A stretch of 64,000 nucleotides of DNA from Megalobrama amblycephala (GCF_018812025.1 NC_063061.1:29142585-29206584); one strand, 5' to 3'; counted from the stretch's first letter, positions 1 through 9,798 are shown. The notes: a model not told the origin generated them from the letters alone. Made by a program: numbers and translations.

Positions 1-246
1 TCTTTACAAAGTGACATCGCCAACTAGTGGCCTGGCAGCAGAATACAGCGTTTAGTCGTTTTCGCAGATCCATGTGAATGGGGATTGTTTTGACAATGTT
101 GCTGTCTGTACATGCAAAAATGAAAACATGAATAAAACTTTTCCATTTTTAGTACTTCATTGTCATGTATCCTGAATGCATGTTATTGATGTTGTCGTGA
201 ACAAATCATCCATGCATGTTTTTTATTTTCTTTTATTTTTGGACAT
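1..246. other. AT-rich non-coding sequence, possible old MITE remnant
   Basis: No open frame, RNA gene or clear repeat boundary is visible. The texture, including a short stretch ending ggcctggcagcagaa and repeated 'catgcat' words, resembles degraded short DNA-transposon sequence, but I cannot pair it with another copy in this window. Confidence 0.3.
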
Positions 247-516
247 TGAAATTTTGTTCATCTTCGGAACAAAAGGGTTTTCAAAACACGGAACAAAACA
301 TTTCAGTAAACGAGGCTACGTTACGTCATAAGTGTTTCGAAATTTCAGTGGTTCACCACTTTGGCAGTTTGATACACGCTCCGAACCACTGATTTGAAAC
401 AAAAAATTCATAAAGCTTTGAAGCTTCATGAAAGAAGTGTTTGTTTTGAACTGTTTTATATATGTCTTTAGCTTCTTTCTGGCATTGAAAGTGTTAATCG
501 TCTCGCTGGCAATGAT
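247..516 (+). repeat. Internally deleted copy of the 60.6-kb palindromic TTAA MITE
   Basis: This stretch matches the middle and right arm of the element at 60562-61310. Shared words in the same order include cagtaaacgaggct, tacgtcataagtgtttcgaa, gaagcttcat, gaactgtttta and cttt(c)tggc.ttgaaagtgtt. Relative to that copy, roughly 110 bases after the central palindrome are missing and neither TIR end remains. It is an old, immobile fragment. No coding role is suggested. Confidence 0.7.
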
Positions 517-747
517 TTACCTTTAAACTCATGCACTCCCAATCCTTCTTTTTAGAGCAGTGAAATATTCTTATGTTGGTTATGAAGATTGGACTGACAT
601 GGCTGCTACGTAAGCAAAAAATTAAAATAATTTTATCTTTGAAAAAAATATAAATTGTTTTAGCTTTTGCTGTGTGGGCCACTTCCTACATGCCTTATAT
701 AAAAAACAACTAGTGTGTTTTGTGTAAAATGGCCAAAAAATTGGTTT
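517..747. other. AT-rich non-coding sequence
   Basis: Only short AT-rich words with many stops in all frames. I see nothing assignable. Confidence 0.4.
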
Positions 748-872
748 TGGACCCATTGACTTACATTGTTGTTGTTGTTCAAAACAGCTTTTTTTGTGTT
801 CCACAGAATGAAAAAAAAAAAAGTCATACAAGTTTGTAACGACCGAATTTTCATTTTAACATTAAATTAAAC
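748..872 (+). repeat. Right-end fragment of an Angel-like TTAA MITE
   Basis: The order 'gacccattgacttacatt ... ttttgtgttccacagaa ... aagtcatacaagttt ... attttcatttt' is the standard right half of the TTAA MITE family seen complete at 47139-47518 and 23776-24062. The terminal 'gggtgaactatccctttaa' is degraded here. This is a decayed non-autonomous DNA transposon end. Confidence 0.6.
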
Positions 873-2261
873 AATTCACATCAGTAGGCTGTTTACGATT
901 GCTGAGGAACTATGCAACTTGGTGTTTTGATATAGAATATGGAGTCACAGGTGTGCATTTATCCGCATCATAACGGCCTCAAACACGGTTCATCCAATCA
1001 GAATGTAGAGTCAGAACTGTCCTTTATAAACCTAAATATTCCATTTCACAAATTCACGGTATGTGAGTCTGTGATTTGCACTGATTCATCCTCTATTACC
1101 ATAGTCTATGTTCAAACAGTCTGTGTGTGTGCGTGTGTCCGTGTCTAGAAAGCTTTTGAAAATGGGACGAGCAATCAATTATGGGCATCGCTTGGCAGCC
1201 GCTCAGAATGACAGGCCATTGTTAGTTTTCCTCCCTCCCTTTTTCTCTCGCTCCCTCTCTTTCTCTCTCTCTCTCTCTTCATCTGTCACATGTCTGCTAG
1301 CCTCTCCTGGGTTCTCTCTCTCATTCTACTGCCTTTCTACTCAACAGCTGCACGTCTAATGAAGCAGGATCTAGCAGACCTGCAGAGAGAGCAAGAGAGA
1401 GAGAGAAAAAGTCCCCTGTTTGTCTTTGTATTGCAGGTGTGAGATGATGGGAACATTTAGTGTACCTGGCTGTAATTTGCTTGGGGGGGAAAAAAAGGGA
1501 ACGACTTCTGTCAGTTCTCGGGTCCTCTGCAGTGAATGATAAGTCTCGCCGCCTCAGGGACGGCTCCGATCGGCTCAATCAGCGCCAATGTAAACAGCGG
1601 GTTGCAAAAGCCGTGCTCAACTTTAGATTATAGACTTTCTTGCCATGATCTTGTCAAGGGCACGACATCAGGGGACGCCTGTTGCTTCCAGATGGCGGCG
1701 CATTTATCCCTCAATCTGTAAATAACAAAAAATGAATGAATGGATGAATGATTGAAAGGGTCATTTTACAAATAAACGACATGTTCTCTCATAAATCTGG
1801 GTGATGCTGTGAATGTTAGCGAGGCTGCAGAGTGTCTGGGGGTGTAATTAACGCTTCCAGCGTGGTGTGCTTTACTTTGTGTTTGCATTGGTAATGTAAC
1901 TTTGTCTTTTTAGGAGATCTCCCACTGTGCATTTACCCTGATTTGCCTGTGGCCATCAGGAACAGAGTCAGCACATGCAGCGGAAGCACTGTGAAAATCC
2001 TAGCATGCAGCTTTACCTTTACTAAACTGCTGATGTTGTTGCCAACCTGCCCCTTTAAGTGTCATTCAAAGTGCAAAAAGGAAAAAATACAAAGAGGTAA
2101 AATTTTGGAGGAAAAAATACAAAGGTTTTTTTTTGTCACATATTGATAGAGGCAGGAAGTAAAGTGAGATCACAAACTTGTTGGAAGGTTCATGTTGGAT
2201 AACGTAGTCCATGACTGTTTTAAAGAGAAAAGAAAATGATCTGGGCTATTGATTTTATACA
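873..2261. other. Non-coding stretch with pyrimidine/purine simple repeats
   Basis: No credible exon. Open frames here are short and run through simple sequence. It holds a short (TG)n run near 1120-1140, a CT-rich tract at 1231-1280 and a GA-rich tract at 1384-1410. The CT and GA tracts could pair as a weak inverted structure. The interval 1500-1720 is higher in complexity and may be unique sequence. Confidence 0.5.
1231..1410. repeat. (CT)n tract followed by (GA)n tract
   Basis: A CT/CTTT-rich tract occupies 1231-1280 and a GA-rich tract 1384-1410, about 100 bases apart. They are complementary simple repeats, so they could form an imperfect stem or a purine/pyrimidine triplex-prone pair. 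Confidence 0.75.
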
Positions 2262-2462
2262 ACACTAAAAATGATCGTTATTTTAAGACTGTAAAAATGC
2301 TACGGTGAAAACCTTTAATTCGTTAACAGAAAGTTTCCGTACTATATACGGGGAATAACTGTAATAGATCTAACCATACATTTAATGCAATTTTACAGTA
2401 AAATACCATTAAATTTACAGTTTTTGGAATTTAAATAGAACAAGTACTTGTATAATTTACAA
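2262..2462 (+). repeat. Left half of an 'acagtaaaat' MITE split by later insertions
   Basis: The words 'gactgtaaaaatgctacgg' and 'ttttacagtaaaataccatt' followed by 'aaatttacagttttt' are typical of a fish inverted-repeat element built from acagtaaa/tttactgt words. The complementary words reappear at 4130-4255. The 1.7 kb between them is foreign repeat, so the two halves are plausibly one element opened by insertions. Confidence 0.5.
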
Positions 2463-2477
2463 TAAAAAAAAAAAACA

Positions 2478-2684
2478 CTGGAAGGCAAGCCTGCAACCTT
2501 TAGCCAAAAAAGCATAACGGCTAATACTAACTGGCAATATGGGCAGTACGCATTGGCAGTACGCATGGAGGAGTTTTGAACGGCGACACGATAGGCTGAG
2601 AGGTGAGCATGTGATTAAGTTAGCTGTTACGCTTTCTCCAATGGTAAGAGATACAGACCCTCTCATTTCCCTATAATCAAAGAG
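2478..2684 (-). repeat. Dispersed repeat, inverted copy of 16745-16962
   Basis: Read on the minus strand this segment matches 16745-16962. Shared words in plus-strand form here are 'ggcaagcctgcaaccttta', 'gccaaaaa', 'ggagttttgaacg', 'aggctgagaggtg', 'cgctttc' and 'gagatacagacc', in reverse-complement order to the 16.8-kb copy. At 16.8 kb the sequence lies inside a probable hAT-like MITE. Here the copy is truncated on both sides and abuts the element beginning at 2685. Confidence 0.75.
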
Positions 2685-3424
2685 TATAGAGTGCCTCAGG
2701 GATGACGCATTTTTGTAGGCAAAACCTGGAAGTGAGTTAGCATTTTAGGGCTTCCGGTTCCAACGCCGTAAAGTCAATGGGTTTTTTGAATGGGTTTTTG
2801 CTAAATTGCCTGAAATAAGGTCTGTGGTTAACAAAGCCTCTAAATATTTTCACATTTTGATCTATGACATAAAACACACCAGTTATAACCCGCTTGTGAT
2901 TTTTTAAACCTTTACTGTGTCTTAAAATCGGCGGTTGCTAACAAATTGCTAAAAGGGACTACTTCCTTTGGCGGGGACTTTAGACGTCATCATGACAAAC
3001 AGGACATTTGGACAACATTTCTAATGAAAAAGTGGATAAGTATTCATACACAGCACAGATCATAATCAGCGAATATGTTTTTAAATAACGTTGTTTTTTA
3101 AATACACTTCGAGGAAGCTTTGTGGTGACGACGTTGATCCGCGACCATGGTGTGCTGTAGTCCGTTTATAGCCTACTGTTAGCTTTTTATATCTGATGAC
3201 TTTATTTAGGCTTCAAAATGTATTTATGTTGTTTTAACTTGTAAAGACTATCTTGATAGACAAAACGTGTAAGTGTCATAACCCTTTGTTAAACACAGAG
3301 CTTATTTTCTGCGATTTTCCAAAAGTCTATGGGAAAAATGCATAGGCTTTCAACTGAGGGAACCCGTGCGCCGCTAACTTCTGGGTTGGTTTACAAAAAC
3401 ACGTCATCCCTGAGGCACTCTATA
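2685..3424. mobile_element. 740-bp non-autonomous DNA transposon with 23-bp TIRs
   Basis: The left end reads tatagagtgcctcaggg (2685 on) and the right end is its reverse complement, ccctgaggcactctata, finishing at 3424. Hand alignment gives a 23-bp perfect terminal inverted repeat. The outermost tata/tata may be a duplicated TA or TATA target. The interior (words ggcttccggttccaacg, agacgtcatcatgac) has no long open frame, so any transposase came from elsewhere. Superfamily is not certain. A TA target would fit Tc1/mariner or ISL2EU. Confidence 0.75.
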
Positions 3425-3584
3425 GAACCCAAGAGGCAAAACTCTTAACCTTTTTGGGCAACAGCCATTAGATGGCGCTCCTATAGCGCGGCCGCCATTA
3501 TGGGGTGAAAATACTAACTGTACCATAGAATCCCTCAGATCTTACGCACCCAAAATCGGCGAATTTCACAACCAAATCAGAAGC
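3425..3584. other. Short spacer between mobile fragments
   Basis: Contains 'gccattagatggcgctcc' and 'gcggccgccatt', words that look repeat-derived (a similar gccattagatggcg occurs at 28499-28512). No gene is visible. Confidence 0.4.
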
Positions 3585-3884
3585 GCACCCCAAACCATCA
3601 CTGACTGTGGAAACTTTACACTGGACCTCAAGCAACATGGATTGTGTGCCTCTCCTCTCTTCCTCCAGACTCTGGGACCCTGATTTCCAAAGGAAATGCA
3701 AAATTTACTTTCATCAGAGAACATAACTTTGGATCACTCAGCAGCAGTCCAGTCCTTTTTGTCTTTAGCCCAGGTGAGACGCTTCTGACACTGTCTGTTG
3801 TTCAAGAGTGGCTTGACACTGAAACCCATGTCTTACATACATCTGTGCATAGTGGTTCTTGAAGCACTGACTCCAGCTGCAGTC
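3585..3884 (-). pseudogene. Tc1-type transposase fragment
   Basis: Read on the minus strand, this 300-bp piece is homologous to the central part of the transposase at 24439-25420, covering about 24700-25000. It includes the words that encode the first catalytic-aspartate region (FTLMKVNF-like DNA, 'ttactttcatcagagaacat') and the downstream SVMVWG region. Stops and frame breaks prevent translation as one frame. It keeps a stretch near 'caagagtggcttgacact' that the 24-kb copy has lost. Neither the N-terminal DNA-binding region nor the C-terminal catalytic glutamate region is present. It is a dead fragment of a Tc1/mariner transposase. Confidence 0.85.
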
Positions 3885-3913
3885 TGACAACTAAGGAAAA
3901 TCCCAAATTCAGA
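3885..3913. repeat. Tc1 inner TIR fragment joined to the transposase fragment
   Basis: The words tgacaactaaggaaaatccc and aaattcag match the inner part of the terminal inverted repeat of the Tc1 element at 24120-25702. The position and direction are wrong for a simple internal deletion of a minus-strand element, which points to a rearranged copy. Confidence 0.65.
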
Positions 3914-4116
3914 CTCAGGCTCCAATTTCATTATGTGCAGTCTATGGTGCAGACCATAGTAGACTGTAAAAAAAATGCAGACTCGAGACTCAAGATGTCA
4001 GAGACTTATGACAAACCTTGATTCATCATGTGATTCTCATTACCATTGTGTTTGGTGGTTGCCAGTGTATTACAAAGGTACAAAACAGATATTAGTTCTT
4101 CCATAGGATGGTAATT
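3914..4116. other. Unassigned non-coding sequence
   Basis: Contains a small hairpin around 'ctatggtgcagaccatag' (3943-3960). Nothing else recognisable. Confidence 0.4.
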
Positions 4117-4255
4117 TAGCATTATATCAGTTAATGAAATACAGTATTTTACTGTAAATTTAAGTTAAATTCCTAAAATTCAAAATGTCGCTACTGTATT
4201 TTTTATTGTCGATTTCTGGCAACCGTAAATTTAACGTGAATGTAAAAATCATACA
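4117..4255 (-). repeat. Right half of the 'acagtaaaat' MITE
   Basis: Words 'acagtattttactgtaaatt' and 'gcaaccgtaaatttaacg' are inverted relative to those at 2262-2462. Together the two pieces look like one palindromic element separated by nested insertions. Confidence 0.45.
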
Positions 4256-4319
4256 ATGTTAATCAGTATTTTGTCTTTTTTTGCATCAAAACATTTACGC
4301 TATATAGAAGGAAAACTGC

Positions 4320-4610
4320 ATAATATATTGAATCTTGTTTTTGTCATGTCTAGTCTGGTTGATTTTATTTCTGAGACTTCTTCTGTCCCTGTTCTAGTTT
4401 TCCTGTGTTTATTTCCTGTTTTCTTTAGTTTCCAAATTCTCATTTAGTTCAATCAATTATGTATATCCCTGTGTATTTATTAGTTGTTTGGTTATTGTCT
4501 GTTGCATTTGCCTGTACTGTTTCTATCATCTTGTTTATGTAATTAAAACTGTTGCAATCGATCCTCATCTTTACTCATCACTGCCAAAGCATAACAGTTT
4601 TCAGCAAATA
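4320..4610 (+). repeat. Possible retroelement 3-prime end
   Basis: A T-rich stretch of short 'tcctgttt/tagtttt' words ends in 'gtaattaaaactgttgcaat' then 'cgatcctcatcttt' and 'cactgcc.aagcataacag'. This arrangement resembles the 3-prime terminal region of fish LTR or LINE elements, with aattaaaa as a possible poly(A) signal. No coding part of a retroelement is nearby, and I cannot place either boundary firmly. Confidence 0.35.
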
Positions 4611-5116
4611 TATGCACCACTGGTAAAAAGTTGTGAACAGTAAGATTTTGAAATGTTTTTGAAAGTTTGTTTTGAAAAGTCTCTTATGCGCACCGAAGCG
4701 ACATTTATTTGATCGGAAATATAGTAAAAATAAGTAATATTACTTCAAATTAAAACTGGTTTGTCTGGAAATAAGAGCGAGTGAACCTGTTGAAATGGAT
4801 TCATGAAGGGGGCAAAACATGCTGTGGAACTGAATTAATTCACCCTACTGTTGCATTTGCACAAGCAATTTTTAATAGTCCTTTGCAATTCAAATGCCTC
4901 AACTCTTGAGTAGATGCATTGGACTGCAAAGAGAAACCAAATGTGTTGTTTTTACTTAATTGTATTTTCAGCCACAGCTTTCATTTCCATTTCTCTTCTT
5001 GTTCTCGCTCTATTCTCTATTGTTGAGTTCATTAGTATGCTTGTAAGCATGCACAATCAAAATGGAGAGAGAAAGAGAGAAAGTGTGGAGGACCTTTGCG
5101 TCCACCCCTCGCAGCG
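4611..5116. other. Non-coding sequence with a pyrimidine-rich tract
   Basis: Includes a fragment at 4640-4745 that weakly resembles the 'caaaagtttggggtc' MITE interior, and a pyrimidine-rich run around 4975-5030 ending ttcattag. That run could serve as a 3-prime splice acceptor for the candidate exon downstream, but this is speculative. Confidence 0.3.
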
Positions 5117-5159
5117 ATGGAGGTGAAACGGGGTTCAAGGATGCTGGTGGGCGCAGCAG
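5117..5159 (+). CDS. Candidate coding exon ending at a consensus splice donor (unrecognised)
   Basis: An ATG at 5117 opens a frame reading MEVKRGSRMLVGAA, which ends exactly at CAG|GTGAGT (donor GT at 5160-5161), a near-perfect vertebrate 5-prime splice site. The surroundings are locally less AT-rich (cacccctcgcagcg). I do not recognise the peptide. It could be a short first coding exon, or the 3-prime part of an exon beginning near 5037 after a pyrimidine tract and tag. A chance donor is quite possible in 64 kb, so this is only a candidate. No continuation exon is identified. Confidence 0.18.
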
Positions 5160-5867
5160 GTGAGTACGAGACCCCACCCATCCAAATCATCCACCACTCT
5201 TTTCAGCCATCCCTTGTCTGCCTTTTTGTCTATCTTTCTCTCTCCTGCATGTCTGCGTCCATCAGCGAAGCGTCCGCTGGGACCGACGTGTTTTGACAGA
5301 TGCTCATTCTGTCTTGGCACATCTCACAGGATGGTATGGCACTTGTCATCCTGATAAGAGAGAGAGAAAGAGAGAGAGAGAGCAGAGAGATATGTGATTA
5401 AGAAAACAAAAGCCTTTCCTACTAACCAAGGCCAGATCTTTTTCTCTCTCTTGCAACCTCAGGGTTGATAAAATGTTAGCAGAATGGGAGAGATAATAAG
5501 GCCATGGTGATAAAGAAACGGAGAGTCGTAATTGTGATCCAGCACTCTATGTTGCCGTTATAAATGTGAAATTGCAGTTTTTGTGTGCGCATTTGTGCTC
5601 TTTGCATTGAGAGGTTATTACACAATCAAGGTGGCTGGAAATGGTCTCATAATTATGGTGGGATTTAAAGGGAGAGTTCATCCAAAATTTAAATTGTTTT
5701 AATCATTTACTCAATGTCATGTTATATATTGTTAAATATTGTCAAACTAATATAATTTTTAAAGAATATTCTGAAAACTTTTCAGTAAAATCAAAACTGA
5801 GTGAGGACTGGGGCTGTCAAGTAAAAAAAAAAAAAAAAAGTCATAGAAGTAAAAGCATTATACATAA
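5160..5867. other. Non-coding sequence with a (GA)n tract
   Basis: Pyrimidine-rich segment 5200-5260, (GA)n-rich tract 5357-5391, then unique-looking AT-rich sequence. A fragment of TTAA MITE end ('aaagggagagttcatccaaaa') begins near 5668. No gene is supported. Confidence 0.45.
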
Positions 5868-6000
5868 ACGCCACCATTCAAAAGTTTGGGGTCAGTAGTT
5901 TTTTTTTTCTTTTTTCTTTTGATTGTTTGTTTTTTGAAAAAAAAGAAAAGAAAAAATTAATACTTTTATTCTGCAAGGATGCATTAATAAATGACATTTT
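5868..6000 (-). repeat. Partial copy of the 'ttcaaaagtttggggtcagt' MITE
   Basis: Starts with ccattcaaaagtttggggtc, followed by an A/T-rich run and 'tacttttattctgcaaggat', the same order as the minus-oriented copy at 6424-6910. Only the terminal ~130 bp is present. Confidence 0.75.
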
Positions 6001-6029
6001 AATATGTGTGTTTGTGTATATACAGTACA

Positions 6030-6423
6030 GTCCAAAAGATTGGAACCACTAAAATTTTTAATGTTTTTAAAAGAAGTTTCGTCTGCTCACCAAGGCTACA
6101 TTTATTTAATTAAAAATACAGTAAAAAACAGTAATATTGTGAAATATTATTACAATTTAAAATAACTGTGTACTATTTAAATATATTTGACAAAGTAATT
6201 TATTCCTGTGATGCAAAGCTGAATTTTCAGCATCGTTATTCCAGTCTTCAGTGTCACATGATCCTTCAGAAATCATTCTAATATGCTGATTTGCTGCTCA
6301 ATAAACATTTATGATTATTTTCAATGTTGAAAACAGTTGTGTACTTTTTTTTTTCAGGATTCCTTGATGAATAGAAAGTTCAAAAGAACAGCATTTATCT
6401 GAAATACAAAGCTTCTGTAGCAT
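6030..6423 (+). mobile_element. 'gtcagt' MITE, plus-oriented arm of a head-to-head pair
   Basis: A long run of diagnostic words occurs in order: tgctcaccaaggctacat, aatattgtgaaatattatt, cagcat..ttattccagtctt, cagtgtcacatgatccttca, ctaatatgctgatttgctg, and gaatagaaagttcaaaagaa. The 3-prime end fuses with the next copy at 'cactaccgttcaaaagttt'. It has no coding capacity. It is a non-autonomous TIR element very common in fish DNA. Confidence 0.8.
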
Positions 6424-6905
6424 TATACACTACCGTTCAAAAGTTTGGGGTCAGTAAGAATTTTTATTTTTATTTTTTTGAAAAGAAATTAAAGAAATGA
6501 ATACTTTTATTCAGCAAGGATGCATTAAATCAATCAAAAGTGGCAGTAAAGACATTTATAATGTTACAAAAGATTAGATTTCAGATAAACACTGTTCTTT
6601 TGAACTTTCTATTCATCAAATAATCCTGAAAAAAAATATTGTACACAAATATTTTGTACAATTGTACACATTAAATGTTTCTTGAGCAGCAGATCAGCAT
6701 ATTAGAATGATTTCTGAAGGATCATGTGACACTGAAGACTGGAGTAATGATGCTGAAAATTCAGCTTTGCCATCACAGGAATAAATTACTTTGTGAAATA
6801 TATTCAAATAGAAAACAGTTATTTTAAATTGTAATAATATTTCACAATATTACTGTTTTTTACTGTATTTTTAATTAAATAAATGTAGCCTTGGTGAGCA
6901 GACGA

Positions 6906-6910
<5 letters not shown>
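6424..6910 (-). mobile_element. 'gtcagt' MITE, minus-oriented arm
   Basis: Begins with the terminal motif cactaccgttcaaaagtttg and runs through the same words as 6030-6423 in reverse-complement order (agcatattagaatgatttct, ggatcatgtgacactgaaga, tagccttggtgagcagac). With the preceding copy it makes an imperfect palindrome of roughly 0.85 kb. Confidence 0.85.

Positions 6911-6948
<38 letters not shown>
6909..6948. repeat. (TA)n then (CA)n microsatellite
   Basis: About 15 TA units (6909-6938) followed by 5 CA units. They sit exactly at the end of the MITE copy, as is usual for TA-target elements. Confidence 0.95.
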
Positions 6949-6949
6949 G

Positions 6950-7106
6950 AAATCAGTTCAAAATATTTTACAATATTACTGTTTTTGCTGTATAAAGCCT
7001 TGGTGAGCATAAGAGACTTTCCAAAATCATTACAAAATCTTACCAACCTCAAACTTTTGAAGGGTATTATGTAAGCTAAAGACATGCAGTATGATTTGTG
7101 CGAGGA
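6950..7106 (-). repeat. MITE end fragment plus flank, duplicated at 8366-8480
   Basis: The words ccttggtgagcataagagac, tccaaaatcatt and ctcaaacttttgaagggt, then 'taagctaaagacatgca' and 'atgatttgtgcgagga', recur in the same order and strand at 8366-8480. The flank beyond the repeat is shared too, so this is a duplicated segment and not two independent insertions. Confidence 0.75.
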
Positions 7107-8340
7107 CCAATCAGCTTGTGCCAGTAGTTAACGCTGAGATATCATCAGTTTGCATTAAGGACCCATCAGCCTACAGCATCAGGAGTTTCATGACAGAACT
7201 AGGGATTTGTCCATCTACTACCAGTCAAAAGTTTGGGGTCAGTAAGATTTTTGACGTTTTTTGATAGTATTTTATGCTCACTAAGGCTGCATTATTTGAT
7301 CAAAAAATACAGTAAAATCAGCCTTTTTTTTTAAAGGTCCCGTTCTTCGTGATCCCATGTTTCAAACTTTAGTTAGTGTGTAATGTTGTTGTTAGAGTAT
7401 AAATAAAATCTGTAAAATGTTAAAGCTCAAAGTTCAATGCCAAGCGAGATATTTTATTTAACAGAAGTCGCCTACATCGAACGGCCAGTTTGGACTACAT
7501 CCCTCTACTTCCTTCTTTAATGACGTCACTAAAACAGTTTTTAGACTAACCTCCGCCCACAGGAATACACAAGAGTTGCGTTTGTAGAGTGTGTTTGTCG
7601 CCATGTCGTCGAAACGCTGTTGTTTTCATCCCGCAGTCCAATCACCGGGTCTGATTCCGGCTCAAATTGATAGGGTAAAATTAAAGACATGTTTACAATA
7701 ACACTGAGCGCGTGCATCTCCACGTTATGGGAAGAGGCGTGACCTTTCCGGGCACGGTGCGCTCAGAGCTGTCGAATCACAACACAGGAACCGCTGGCAC
7801 AATCAGAACTCGTTACGTATTTCTGAAGGAGGGACTTCATAGAACAAGGAAGTCATCAGCCCGTTTTTATGACAGTGGAAACAGCGGTATACAGATAAGT
7901 AAATTATGTGAAAAATACTATGTTTTTTTACACGCGAAACATGAACACATGTTATATTGCACACTATAAACACAATCAAAGCTTCAAAAAAACACGAAAA
8001 ACGGGACCTTTAAATAAACTGAATTTCAGCATCATTACTTCAGTCTTCAGTGTCACATGATCCTTCATAAATCATTCTAATATGCTGATTTGCTGTTCAA
8101 GAAACATTTTTCATTAATATCAACATTGAAAACAGCTGTGCTGCTTTATTTTTGTGAAAAACGGGATACATTTTTCAAAAGAACAGCTTTTATTTGAAAT
8201 ACAAATCTTTTGTAACAAAATAAAAGTCTTTATTGTTGCTTTTTATCAATGTAATGTATTCTCGCTGAATAAAATGTTAAAATTTCTTTTAAAAAAATCG
8301 TACCGACACCAAACTTTTTAACAGAGCGTATTTTGGCATA
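7107..8340 (+). repeat. Duplicated segment, copy A (pairs with 10350-11660)
   Basis: Starts 'caatcagcttgtgccagtag' then 'ttaacgctgagatatcatca', followed by a 'gtcagt' MITE copy (7215-7330 and 8014-8330). The same unique flank plus MITE recurs at 10350-11660. Copy A contains a TTAA MITE at 7331-8013 that copy B lacks. Copy B contains a different one at 10744-11531 that copy A lacks. Confidence 0.8.
7331..8013. mobile_element. 683-bp TTAA MITE with 'ttaaaggtcccgtt' ends
   Basis: The left end ttaaaggtcccgttctt (7331) and right end aaaaacgggacctttaa (to 8013) are inverted repeats flanked by TTAA. The interior is relatively GC-rich and carries a perfect CRE palindrome TGACGTCA at 7521-7528. Open frames inside it (e.g. 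7712-7969) do not resemble any protein I know. TTAA targets are known for piggyBac and Kolobok/T2 elements. Which of these mobilised it cannot be told from ends this short. Confidence 0.85.
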
Positions 8341-8365
8341 TAACTCTGACATTCAAACTGCACCC

Positions 8366-8480
8366 TTGGTGAGCATAAGAGACTTTCCAAAATCATTTCA
8401 AAATCTTACCAACCTCAAACTTTTGAAGGGTAAAGTGTAGGCTAAAGACATGCATTATGATTTGTGCGAGGATCTGACCA
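8366..8480 (-). repeat. Second copy of the 6950-7106 segment
   Basis: Shares ccttggtgagcataagagac, ctcaaacttttgaagggta and 'ggctaaagacatgca' in register with the 6.95-kb copy, diverging after 'gtgcgaggat'. Confidence 0.7.
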
Positions 8481-9479
8481 AATTTATGTCCAAAGTGAAA
8501 TGTCATTGGCATGTAGCCTATGATTTTATTCCAAGTGACTTTCATTGTATTTCTGGTAGACAACTTATAATTTTATGCATTCCCTTGGTGTTAAACGCAT
8601 GAATTTCACTTGCTATAAGCTACAAAAACCTCATTATGACACCACTGAAGTTAGACACCACTTGTAATTGATTTCAAATTGTATCCAACACATTTAGTTT
8701 ATCACTCTATTTTTCCACATAAATTGTCACCATACATGATAAGCAAATGATTACAGAATTTTATTTTTGGTTGAACTATGCCTTAAAAACAGTCTATGCT
8801 CTGTTTCACTTTCTGTCTTGCATGTCTTTTTCTACACTGTACTGTTACTGTGCATATGTATGTGTGTGTGAACGCGTGTATATGCGACCTCCCCCCGGGT
8901 CAGAGTTGTCTGTGTTCTACCTGTTTGCGTGCACCACTTCTTCTAGCCCGAGGCCCATTCACACTCCCCACACAGGAGCATGTGACAGCCCAGCTATACC
9001 GGCCTCGACCAATCAGAGTTCTTCACCCGAAGGGCAATACAGGATGTGACAATAGAGTGAGCTGCAGGTCATGCAAGTAGTCTGCTGCATGCAGCCTCCT
9101 GACAGATCTAGTATACTGATGTACCTTGGCAGAACTGGGCTCCATCTCACTGAACACTTCCACCAGAATTTGATGAGTAGGCCCCTTATGCATGCAGAAA
9201 GCAGAAAGAGCTCTCTGGGCGATCAACCGTGGATTTTTTATTTATTTATTTTTAGAACGTGGAATCTTTAGAATGTTTGTACCGGCTTGTAGTGGCTTTC
9301 TTTGCTGTCTTGCGAAAAACAAATACTTGCGTTCCACTTCACCTCAGGTGAAATTACAGTGTACGCAAGTCGGTGCTGTATTAAAATCTGTCCTACTTTC
9401 TTATTCTCTTTCTTCTCCCACAGTTTTCTTCAATGAATTCACCTTGAACCTCTGTTGTTTTGTAGATAATTTCATTCTT
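8481..9479. other. Mostly unique non-coding sequence
   Basis: No strong repeat. The interval 8860-9230 is less AT-rich. Overlapping open frames (100 and 94 codons near 8750-9080, 123 codons at 9192-9563) disagree in frame, have no recognisable motif, and the last one runs into a LINE-like tail, so I do not call them genes. Confidence 0.45.
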
Positions 9480-9798
9480 ATGTGTGCTGTGTGCTATTGG
9501 ATGAGAACTGAACTGAGCTGGACAATGACTTCGCTGTTTTCTACAGAGCTGCTTTATAGCTGAATTGAACTAATTTCATATTTAATGATTTTGTTATTGA
9601 ATGGAACTGAATCAACACTGAACAGACATAAGCTGAACAATAACACTAGCAGAATAGCAGAATTAAACTCTGTTTGCATCACTGAATCATTATTTGTCTG
9701 TTTAGGCCTGCTTTGAAACAGAATAAAGTACATAAAGGTGTATAAAGCTTTATTTCTGTATAAAGTGCTATAAATAAAGGTGACTTGACTGTGTAAAA
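9480..9798 (+). mobile_element. LINE (L2-like) 3-prime tail
   Basis: The end 'ataaagtgctataaataaag' followed by gtgacttgact is the kind of 3-prime terminus used by fish L2/CR1-clade LINEs and the SINEs they mobilise. The upstream words (gagctgctttatagctgaa, ttaggcctgctttgaaacag) belong to the same untranslated tail. No reverse-transcriptase frame is present, so this is a 5-prime-truncated insertion. Confidence 0.6.

Noticed and set aside
9192..9563. 123-codon open frame
   Set aside because: No motif, begins in unique sequence and runs into a LINE-like 3-prime tail. Typical chance frame.
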